Below, one piece after another: positions 33,612 to 40,865 of a DNA stretch of 64,000 nt (positions within the stretch are counted from its first letter, which is position 1; each line of letters opens with the position of its first letter). The stretch lies in NCBI RefSeq assembly GCF_002737755.1, contig NZ_PEGH01000018.1, forward strand, positions 372,001 to 436,000, in the 5' to 3' direction. This DNA is from Caulobacter sp. BP25 (GTDB lineage Bacteria > Pseudomonadota > Alphaproteobacteria > Caulobacterales > Caulobacteraceae). Under the pieces are notes generated by a model. The model saw only the letters and a program-made list of their open reading frames with translations, did no database searches and was not told the DNA's origin. The position numbers and the translations under genes were made by a program.

Positions 33612-33785
33612 ATGCCCGACCACCACCCCCATCCCGCCGCCACCCGGATCGACGTCCGCGAGCCCGAGGCCGTGCGCTACTGGACCGAGATGCTGGGCGT
33701 CACCGAGGACGTCCTGAACGAAGCCGTCGATCATGCGGGGTCTGGCGAGGAAGAGGTGCGCAAATATATCGGCAGCAATAGCTGA
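33612..33785 (+). CDS. DUF3606 family small protein
   Basis: 57 residues from the ATG at 33612, which has GAAGGAGA upstream; an alternative start 8 codons earlier lacks this. Core: RIDVREPEAVRYWTEMLGVTEDVLNEAVDHAGSGEEEVRKYI, a full DUF3606 match. Third of three small genes in a row; a 13-bp hairpin just past its stop probably ends the transcript. Confidence 0.82.
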   Translation: MPDHHPHPAATRIDVREPEAVRYWTEMLGVTEDVLNEAVDHAGSGEEEVRKYIGSNS

Positions 33786-33794
33786 GGGGGTTCA

Positions 33795-33826
33795 GTTCCT
33801 CCCCCGCATCGCGGGGGAGGAACTTT
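33795..33826 (+). terminator. Terminator-like hairpin after DUF3606 genes
   Basis: Perfect 13-base arms GTTCCTCCCCCGC (33795-33807) and GCGGGGGAGGAAC (33811-33823) with a three-base loop, then TTT. The T-run is short, so termination efficiency is uncertain. Confidence 0.7.
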
Positions 33827-34257
33827 ACGAGCGTTCAAGGCGCTCTATGCTCGGCGTATCCGGAATCGAACCTAACGATTTCAACCACTTCTCACTTTTA
33901 CACGCCGCTGGATCATCCGCGTTGAAACCCCCTCCATACTCTTCCTCACCCGATGGCTTGGAAGGGACGTCCGGCCGGCGATCGTGACGGCTGTCGGGGG
34001 TGGTTGAGCGGGACAGGGTTTGGGCTGAAATCGCCCGAACGGTCCGGGGACCGGGTCGCCAGCCCGGCCCGCCCGCCGGGGGCCTCTTTCGGAAGCGGGT
34101 TAAAACCCCGCGCGTCGAAGGCTCACCGGATAACGACTGCGCGGAGCGCCTGGCTTCGTCGAAACGGTACTCACTATCCATACTCCGGACGAATGTCCGG
34201 GCGCTCCGCATCCCCTTCCGAACCTTCAGCGAGCGATCGCGTGAGGCTGATTTCACT

Positions 34258-34365
34258 TGCCCCCACCTGGCCGCTTCGCGGCCGTCCGCCCCCATAGGGG
34301 GCAGAAGGCGCCCCTTCTTCCCCCTCCGGGGGAGGAGCGCGCCAGCGCGGAGGGGGCAAGTGACG
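34258..34365. repeat. Palindromic repeat upstream of methyltransferase gene
   Basis: Left part TTGCCCCCACCTGGCCGCTTCGCGG is an inverted relative of the 51-base repeat flanking the tetR-like gene. It is followed by the CTTCCCCCTCCGGGGGAGGA hairpin and a closing GGAGGGGGCAAGTG that pairs with the left end. Confidence 0.75.
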
Positions 34366-34440
34366 CAACGCCGCTCTTTCTCCCCCTTGCCCCCGCCCTC
34401 CGCCCGGCCCACCGTGGCCCTGACTCGGGGAGAGGCACGG

Positions 34441-35976
34441 ATGAACGAAGACTGGAGCGCCGGCTATGTGGTCGAGATGGGGTACACCTACGGGGTCTAT
34501 CCCGAGCTGAACCCGGTTCGGTCGGCCTTTCCGCTGGCGCTGAAGGGCCTGCGGGCGCCGAAGATCGAGACGGCCTGCGAGCTGGGCTTTGGCCAGGGCT
34601 GCTCGGCGGCGGTGCATGCGGCCACGCAGGCCGACATCGAATGGTGGGGCTGCGACTTCGCCCCGGCCCATGCGCTGTTCGCCCGCGACCTGGTTTCCGC
34701 CAGCGGGGCCAAGGCCCACTTCTTCGACGACGCCTTCGACGAGTTCGCCGCGCGGCCGGACCTGCCGGACTTCGACTTCGTGGCCCTGCACGGCGTCTGG
34801 AGCTGGGTCAATGACGCGGCGCGGGACAAGATCGTCGCCTTCCTGCGCCGCAGGCTGAAGCCCGGGGGGCTGGCCTACATCTCCTACAACACCCAGCCGG
34901 GCTGGGCCGTGGCCGGGCCGCTGCGTCACCTGATGAAGCGCCACGCCGAGACGCTGGGCGCGCCGGGCCTGGGGCCCGCCGTCAACCTCGACGCCGCGCT
35001 CTCGACCATGCAGCGCTTCTTCGCCGAGGACCCGCTCTATTCCCGGCTCAATACCAACGTAATCGACCGGCTGGAGGCCCTGCTCAAGCAGGACCGCGCC
35101 TACATGGTCCACGAGTACATGAACCGAGACTGGCATCCGATGTGGTTCGCCGACGTCGAGGCGCGGCTGTCGGCCGCCAAGCTGTCGTTCGCGACCTCGG
35201 CCTTCATGCCCGAGCAGGTGGAGGCGCTGAACGTGGCGCCGGGCATGGCCGCCTTCCTGAGCACGCTGCCCGACCCGTCGCTGCGCGAGACGTTCCGCGA
35301 CTTCGCCGTCAACGCCCAGTTCCGGCGCGACTACTGGCTGCGCGGGCTCTCGCCCCTGGCGCCCGCCGACCAGCGCCGGGCCCTGCGCGACCAGCGCGTG
35401 GTGCTGGCCAAGCCGGTCGCCTTGCCGCTGGACAAGGCGCGCGGGTCCTTCGCCGAGGTCGCCCTGGAGGGGCCGCTGTACGACGCGATCCTGGAGACGC
35501 TGGGCGACGCCCAGCCGCGCCCGATCGGCGAGCTGGAAGCGGTCGCGCCCGAGGGGACGAGCTTCCTGCAGCTGACCACGGCCCTGGCCCTGCTGATCTC
35601 CCAGGGCGTCGTGGCCTTGGCGCAGGGCGCGGAGACGGCGGCGCGCGGGGCGGGGACGGCGCGGGCCCTGAACCTGGAGCTGGCCCGGCGGGCGGCCGAG
35701 GCGACGGACCTGTCGTTCCTGGCCTCGCCGGTGACCGGCGGCGCCATCCCGGCCCAGCGCTTCCACCAGCTGTTCTGGCTGGCGCGGGAGCGGTCGGGCG
35801 GCGGGCCGGCCGACTGGGCGGCCTTCGCGGCTCAGACGCTGGCGGCGCAGGGCCAGGCCCTGGTCGCGGGCGGCGGGGCCTTAGCGCCCGACGCGGCCAA
35901 GGCGGCGCTGGAGGCCCAGGCGATCGCCTTCGCCGACACCGTCCTGCCGGTCTGGCGGGGCCTGGGCGTCGCATAA
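34441..35976 (+). CDS. SAM-dependent methyltransferase with regulatory domain
   Basis: 511 residues from the ATG at 34441 behind GGGGAGAGG; a frame open far upstream runs through the repeat and is rejected. The N-terminal class I methyltransferase domain (about 1-220) has the SAM loop ETACELGFGQGCSAAVHAA, the acidic WWGCDF and the motif FDFVALHGVWSWVNDAARDKIVAFLRRRLKPGGLAYISYNTQPGW. Next comes a methyltransferase regulatory domain (PF10119-like, about 220-310). The Ala-rich C-terminal domain is less defined. In this family the target is unknown; some members lie in polysaccharide or flagellar clusters, but not here. Confidence 0.87.
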   Translation: MNEDWSAGYVVEMGYTYGVYPELNPVRSAFPLALKGLRAPKIETACELGFGQGCSAAVHAATQADIEWWGCDFAPAHALFARDLVSASGAKAHFFDDAFDEFAARPDLPDFDFVALHGVWSWVNDAARDKIVAFLRRRLKPGGLAYISYNTQPGWAVAGPLRHLMKRHAETLGAPGLGPAVNLDAALSTMQRFFAEDPLYSRLNTNVIDRLEALLKQDRAYMVHEYMNRDWHPMWFADVEARLSAAKLSFATSAFMPEQVEALNVAPGMAAFLSTLPDPSLRETFRDFAVNAQFRRDYWLRGLSPLAPADQRRALRDQRVVLAKPVALPLDKARGSFAEVALEGPLYDAILETLGDAQPRPIGELEAVAPEGTSFLQLTTALALLISQGVVALAQGAETAARGAGTARALNLELARRAAEATDLSFLASPVTGGAIPAQRFHQLFWLARERSGGGPADWAAFAAQTLAAQGQALVAGGGALAPDAAKAALEAQAIAFADTVLPVWRGLGVA

Positions 35977-36075
35977 AATTGACAGAACGTCGCAGGGACG
36001 GCGGCGTCGAGGCCTGTCATCGTCGAGGCGTCTTTCGAGGGATTCGGAAAGGCGCACGCGGCGGGAGCGACCGGC

Positions 36076-36291
36076 ATGGCGGGTCTGGACGTTGGTGGCG
36101 TTGAGCTTGAGTTCCCCTGCCCCCGCTGCGGCGAGGGGGCCCGCGCCACGATCGAGACGGTGCGGTTCCTGCCCGTGATCGACTGCGGCTGCGGCGAGCG
36201 GTTCGGGGTGTGCCTCGAGACCTTCGCCCAGCAGGTCTCCTCGGTCGAGGCGGCGGCAAAGGCGTCTCGCAGGCCGCGCCGGCGGGCCTGA
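36076..36291 (+). CDS. Small zinc-ribbon-like hypothetical protein
   Basis: 71 residues with FPCPRCGEGARATIETVRFLPVIDCGCGERFGVCLE, i.e. CPRC and CGCG pairs that could hold one zinc ion, and a basic tail ASRRPRRRA. GGGAG precedes the ATG by 9 bases. It stands between the methyltransferase and the acyl-CoA synthetase genes on the same strand. Not a family I can name. Confidence 0.65.
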   Translation: MAGLDVGGVELEFPCPRCGEGARATIETVRFLPVIDCGCGERFGVCLETFAQQVSSVEAAAKASRRPRRRA

Positions 36292-36389
36292 CGGGCGCTC
36301 CAAGGCCTGTTTCCGCGACGTCAGTCTTGCCGCGCGGCCGGTTTGGCTTCACCGTCAACAGAACAACGATAACTTGAGGGAGTGAGACC

Positions 36390-38258
36390 ATGACGCCGCC
36401 CGACGGCGGCTCGCCGGTGCGCGAGCCTTCCGCCGCTCCGTTCAAGCCGCTGCCGATGAGGGGGCCCGACGTCAGCGTCGAGCGCCGGGCCGACGGCTCG
36501 ATCGTCATCACCTCGAACCATCCTCCCGGGGAAGGCCCCCGCTCGATCGCCCACCTGTTCGCCCAGAAGGCGGCCGAGCATCCTGAGCGACCCTACCTCA
36601 AGCAACGCGAGCCGGGGCATGGCCCTTGGCGGCAGGTGACCTACGGCGAGGCCCTGCGCCAGGTCGAGGGGATCGGCCAGTGGCTGCTCGACCAAGGCCT
36701 GACGGCGGGCGACAGCGTCATGATCCTGTCGAGTAACTCTATCGAGCACGCCCTGATGACGCTGGGGGCCTATGCCGCCGGCGTGCCGGCCGCGCCGGTC
36801 AGCCCGGCCTACAGCCTGATCTCGACCGACCACGCCAAGCTCAAGCACTGCTTCGAGCGCGTGGCGCCGCGCGTCGTCTTCGCTCAGAGCGGGGCGATGT
36901 TCGCCAAGGCGCTGGAGGTCCTGAAGGGCCTGGACCCGACCCTGCTGATCGTCACCGGCGACGGGACGGGCGAGGGCGCGATCTCTTATGCGACGGTCGC
37001 AGCCACGACGCCCACCCCGGCGCTGAAGGCGGCGCTGGAGAGCGTGGGCCCCGCGACCGTGGCCAAGTACCTGTTCACCTCCGGCTCGACCGGCATGCCC
37101 AAGGCCGTGCCCCAGAGCCACGGCATGATGGCCGGGGTCATCGCCGGCCAGGAGGGCCTGCGCGCCGATGAGCCCGAGACGGGCGAGGTCTCCCAAAGCC
37201 TGGAGTGGATGCCCTGGAGCCACATCTCGGCGGGCAACATCACCTTCAACGCCGTGATCTGGGGCGGCGGCACGCTGCACATCGACGAGGGCAAGCCGCT
37301 GCCGGGCATGTTCGAGACGACGATCAAGAACCTCTACGAGGTCTCGCCGATCGTGTTCGGCTCGGCCCCGATCGCGTTCTCGATGCTGGCCGAGGCGATG
37401 GAGAAGGACCCGGACCTGCGGCGCTCGTTCTTCAAGAACCTGCGCTATATGGGCTACGGCGGCGCGACCCTGTCCAACGACGTCTATGAGCGGATTCAGG
37501 CCCTGGCCGTGGCCGAGACCGGCCACCGCATCCCGCTGACCACCATGTACGGCGCGACCGAGACGCAAGGCGTCACCGTGACCCACTGGATCACCGAGCG
37601 GGTTGGCCTGGTCGGGCTTCCCCTGCCGGGGATCCAGCTGAAGCTGGCCCCCAGCGGCGCCAAGTACGAGGTGCGGGTCAAGGGCCCGACCGTGGCGGCC
37701 GGCTATCACAAGGACCCGGAAAAGACCGCCGCCGCCTTCGACGAGGAAGGCTTCTACCGGCTGGGCGACGCGGCGCGGTTCGTCGATCCGGACGATCCGG
37801 CCAAGGGCCTGGTTTTCGACGGCCGGGTGACCGAGGACTTCAAGCTGGACACCGGCACCTGGGTCAGCGTCGGCGTGCTGCGTCCCGACCTGGTCGCAGC
37901 TTGCAGCCCCTACATCCACGACGCGGTGATCACCGGCCAGGACAAGCCGTTCATCGGCGCCATGCTGTGGCCCTCGCCGGCGGGCCTGGCGGCCCTGGTC
38001 GCCGATCCGGAACCGGGCACGCCGCTGGAGAAGCTGGTGGCGATCCTGCGCCAGCGGCTGGCCGCCTTCAACGCAGCGGCGGGCGGATCCTCGCGGCGCG
38101 TGGCGCGCTTCACGATCCTGACCGAGGCGCCCTCGATCGACGCGGGCGAGATCACCGACAAGGGCTACGTCAACCAGCGGGCGACGCTGGAACGCCGCGC
38201 CGATCGCGTCGCGGCCCTCTACGAGAAGGACCCGGGCGAGGGGGTCTTCGCGGTCTGA
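36390..38258 (+). CDS. Feruloyl-CoA synthase-like AMP-dependent acyl-CoA ligase
   Basis: 622 residues of the ANL superfamily. AMP-binding loop YLFTSGSTGMPKAVPQSHG, MYGATETQG, and the adenylate motif FYRLGDAARF...GLVFDGRVTEDFKLDTGTWVSVG. The VTEDFKLDTGTWV and EITDKGYVNQRATLERR segments, including the Lys of DKGYVNQ, resemble feruloyl-CoA synthases. Those act in ferulate/hydroxycinnamate degradation, which Caulobacter can carry out. No enoyl-CoA hydratase or vanillin dehydrogenase gene is adjacent, so the substrate is an inference. Ends 4 bases from the convergent M28 peptidase gene. Confidence 0.88.
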   Translation: MTPPDGGSPVREPSAAPFKPLPMRGPDVSVERRADGSIVITSNHPPGEGPRSIAHLFAQKAAEHPERPYLKQREPGHGPWRQVTYGEALRQVEGIGQWLLDQGLTAGDSVMILSSNSIEHALMTLGAYAAGVPAAPVSPAYSLISTDHAKLKHCFERVAPRVVFAQSGAMFAKALEVLKGLDPTLLIVTGDGTGEGAISYATVAATTPTPALKAALESVGPATVAKYLFTSGSTGMPKAVPQSHGMMAGVIAGQEGLRADEPETGEVSQSLEWMPWSHISAGNITFNAVIWGGGTLHIDEGKPLPGMFETTIKNLYEVSPIVFGSAPIAFSMLAEAMEKDPDLRRSFFKNLRYMGYGGATLSNDVYERIQALAVAETGHRIPLTTMYGATETQGVTVTHWITERVGLVGLPLPGIQLKLAPSGAKYEVRVKGPTVAAGYHKDPEKTAAAFDEEGFYRLGDAARFVDPDDPAKGLVFDGRVTEDFKLDTGTWVSVGVLRPDLVAACSPYIHDAVITGQDKPFIGAMLWPSPAGLAALVADPEPGTPLEKLVAILRQRLAAFNAAAGGSSRRVARFTILTEAPSIDAGEITDKGYVNQRATLERRADRVAALYEKDPGEGVFAV

Positions 38259-38262
38259 GGTC

Positions 38263-40680
38263 TCACCAGCTGGCCTGGCCCCGCACCAGCACCGCCGTCT
38301 TGTCCGACATGCCGAAGGCCATCAGGCTGGCGGGCTTGGGCGGCGGGGCCTTGGCCAGGGTCGGCCAGCCATTGTGATACTCCAGCGCCGCGACCTCGAC
38401 CTGGCCAGGCCCCCGCGTCGTGAAGCTGAGCGTGACGCCGCTGGGGTCGGGGGCATGATAGGTCAGGGTCGTCCACTGGCCGGCCTGGGTCGCGAGGGTG
38501 ATCGGGCGGCCGTTGAGGCGAGGCTCGCTGAGGGCCGTGCTGGGCTTGAGGCGGAGGCTGACCCACTCGGCGCCTGGAGCGGGGGTCAGTCTGACCAGCA
38601 GGCGATCCTCGGCGCGGTCGAACGAAAGCTGCGGGGCTTCGACCGGAACGGCTCGGGTTTCCGACATCCAGACAGGCTTGCGCCAGAACGGCGCCAGGGT
38701 CCGCTGGGCCGCCGCAGAGCCGCCGTCGTCGGGCAGGGCGGCCTTGGTCCAGGCGTCGAGGCGCGGCAGCTCGGCGACGCGCCAGGCCTTGTCGGTCGAC
38801 AGGTCGGCGACGTGCAGGGCGCTGGTGGGGGCGGGGCGTTCGGCGGTTCCTTCCCGCAGGGCCGATGCGGTGATCAGGCTCCCGCCGGCCACGACCAGGA
38901 CGGCGGCGGCGCGCCAGGCCCAGCGGGTGGCGGCGAACTCGTGGGTCAGGGGCGACAGGGCTGGGGCGGCCAGCATGGCGAACAGGGCCAGCACCGCCGG
39001 CGCCTGCAGGCCAAGACCCGCGAAGGTAAAGGCGCCCCAAGCGGTCAGCTGGGCCAGGGAGACGGTGGCGAGCGCGCCGATCACGACTGTCAGGGCCAGG
39101 GCTGCGCGCTTGTCCCGCGTCCCGCCCAGACCAACCGCCAGGGCGACGCCAAGGGCGCCGACCAGCAGCGGCCAGGTCAGCATCACGGTCGCGCCGGGGG
39201 CCAGAACCTGAGCGGTCGTCGCCAGGACGAGCAGCACCACCAGGCCGCCGATCCAGCCGCCCAGCGCGTCGGTCCGATGTCCCAGGGTCAGAGCGGCCAG
39301 GACGCTGGTCGCGACACCGAGGGCGAGACCGACCTGATCAAAGCCGCCGGCCAGGCTGCACGCGGCGCCGAGGGCGAGCGCCGCGACACAGGGGATGATC
39401 CGGCGGGCGCCGCGCGCCATGGCTGTGGCGACGGCGAGGCCCGCGGCGATCGCCAGTAGGACGGCGCCCCACAGCATCTGATCAAAGCCGACCAGAAGGC
39501 CGTAATAGCGCTGGATGTCGCGGACCATCAGCAGCCGGCCGGCCAGATGCAGGATCAGGGCGGCGGTCGTCGCCAGCAGCAGCAGGCCCGCCGCGCCCCG
39601 GGCGATCTCCCAGCCGCTGGCGGCGCCAAGGCTCAGCGTGCGCCAGGCGGCGAACAGGACCAGCAGCGCGGCCACGCCCAGCAACACCCAGCCGACGATC
39701 GGCGGATAGCTGATCAGCACCTGGCCCAGAACGTCGGAATAGATCGCGTCGGACGTCTTGGCCGGCAGTTCGGCCGCGTCGGCCAGGGCTCGGATCGTCG
39801 GCAGGGTCTGGTCGCCCACATGCTGCAGGCTGCCCTTCTCCAGATGATCCGGACGGGCGAGCGGCGTGTGATAGGCGAGCTGGTTGTCGATGAAGGCCAG
39901 GTTCAGGCCGGGCAGGCCCTTGCGCACCGCGTGGGTAAAGTCGGTATCGTTGGGCATTCTCGCATAGACCGTCGAGGCCAGCGAGTTGGCCGAGGGCCCT
40001 TTGGCGGCGCCGGCGAAGACGCTGATCAGGGCGCCGTTACTCGGGCCGGTCTGGAACATCGCCGCCCGCCCGGCGTCGCCTCGGGCCTCCAGGTTCACGA
40101 CCAAGCCTACGCGGCGGGCCAGCGGGTCGCGGGCGAAGAACGCCTCGGCGCCGAGAAGGCCTGGCTCCTCGGCGTCGGTGAACAGGAAGATGACATCGCG
40201 TCTGGTCGCGCCGTCGGCCTTCAAGGCGCGGGCGATCTCGAGAGCGGCGGCGACCCCGGCCGCGTCATCCGCCGCGCCGGGCGAGTTATGGACCGAGTCA
40301 TAGTGGCTCATGACCAGGACGGCGGGCAGGTCTCGCCGGGTTCCGGGCAGCACGCCGACCAGGTTCTGCACCGAGGCGACGGTCAGGGCGCGACGATCCT
40401 TGCCATTGGCGTGAAAGCCTTGGTCGGGGCGAACCCAGACCTCCAGACCCAGCTCGCCCATTCGCGTCAGGAGATGATCCCGCACCCGCGCGATCTCGGC
40501 CGAGCCCGTGGGATGCGGGGCTTGAGCCATGGCGACGACGTCGGTCATGGCGCGCTGGGCCGAAAAGGCGGCGGGCGGAGCGTTGGCGGGCAGAGGCGCT
40601 GGCGTGCGCAGGCTCCACGCGCCCAGCGTCAGGCCGAGCACGAGGCAGATCCAGATTCCCAGGAAGCGGATCGTCTTCAT
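38263..40680 (-). CDS. M28-family zinc aminopeptidase with C-terminal membrane domain
   Basis: 805 residues. A signal anchor (about 6-26) is followed by an M28 peptidase domain (about 50-300). It carries the metal ligands in MSHYDSVHNSPGAADDAAGVAA, the catalytic/metal Glu pair in TDAEEPGLLGAEAF, the Asp in NDTDF and the His in YHTPLARPDHL. About eight hydrophobic segments then span roughly 320-610, and a soluble extracytoplasmic domain of about 190 residues ends the protein. This layout resembles ER-type metallopeptidase (ERMP1/Fxna-like) relatives found in bacteria. Cell role unknown. Confidence 0.92.
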   Translation of the reverse strand: MKTIRFLGIWICLVLGLTLGAWSLRTPAPLPANAPPAAFSAQRAMTDVVAMAQAPHPTGSAEIARVRDHLLTRMGELGLEVWVRPDQGFHANGKDRRALTVASVQNLVGVLPGTRRDLPAVLVMSHYDSVHNSPGAADDAAGVAAALEIARALKADGATRRDVIFLFTDAEEPGLLGAEAFFARDPLARRVGLVVNLEARGDAGRAAMFQTGPSNGALISVFAGAAKGPSANSLASTVYARMPNDTDFTHAVRKGLPGLNLAFIDNQLAYHTPLARPDHLEKGSLQHVGDQTLPTIRALADAAELPAKTSDAIYSDVLGQVLISYPPIVGWVLLGVAALLVLFAAWRTLSLGAASGWEIARGAAGLLLLATTAALILHLAGRLLMVRDIQRYYGLLVGFDQMLWGAVLLAIAAGLAVATAMARGARRIIPCVAALALGAACSLAGGFDQVGLALGVATSVLAALTLGHRTDALGGWIGGLVVLLVLATTAQVLAPGATVMLTWPLLVGALGVALAVGLGGTRDKRAALALTVVIGALATVSLAQLTAWGAFTFAGLGLQAPAVLALFAMLAAPALSPLTHEFAATRWAWRAAAVLVVAGGSLITASALREGTAERPAPTSALHVADLSTDKAWRVAELPRLDAWTKAALPDDGGSAAAQRTLAPFWRKPVWMSETRAVPVEAPQLSFDRAEDRLLVRLTPAPGAEWVSLRLKPSTALSEPRLNGRPITLATQAGQWTTLTYHAPDPSGVTLSFTTRGPGQVEVAALEYHNGWPTLAKAPPPKPASLMAFGMSDKTAVLVRGQASW

Positions 40681-40776
40681 GCTGGCGGTCTCCCGGCGTC
40701 AACTCTACCCCCGGACCATGCTGAGGTGATGCGCGGTCGTCCGGAAGCCCGGAAAGCGGAAAAGGTCGAAGGCGGA

Positions 40777-40816
40777 AAAGAAAAGGGCGACCCGGTTGCC
40801 CGGATCGCCCTTCCCT
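40777..40816 (-). terminator. Intrinsic terminator of TonB-dependent receptor gene
   Basis: AAGGGCGA (40783-40790) pairs with TCGCCCTT (40805-40812), with a GC-rich inner stem. The minus-strand RNA continues with TTCTTTTCC. It lies about 50 bases past the receptor stop at 40866. Confidence 0.8.
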
Positions 40817-40865
40817 CTTCCGAAAGCCCTCGGAGGCAGGCGCCCCCGAAGGTTCCCCCTCCCGG

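Larger units (their letters stand above)
33786..34440. other. Long non-coding gap before the methyltransferase
   Basis: 655 bases. Contents: a terminator-type hairpin (33795-33826), about 430 bases with a somewhat more balanced composition and no convincing ORF, then a palindromic repeat (34258-34365). On the minus strand at 33860-33872 the bases GGTTCGATTCCGG look like a tRNA T-loop but no tRNA fold accompanies them. This is the largest unexplained gap in the window. Confidence 0.6.

Noticed and set aside
33860-33872. tRNA T-loop-like sequence on the minus strand, possible tRNA or tmRNA piece
   Set aside because: The bases around it do not give a T stem (TTAGG against CCGGA has a mismatch and a wobble) or an acceptor/D arm, and no tmRNA tag codons are seen nearby.
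36321-37919. 532-codon open frame antisense to the feruloyl-CoA-synthase-like gene
   Set aside because: It is a GC-driven shadow: it exactly mirrors a gene with full family motifs, has Gly/Arg/His-rich low-complexity sequence and no domain.
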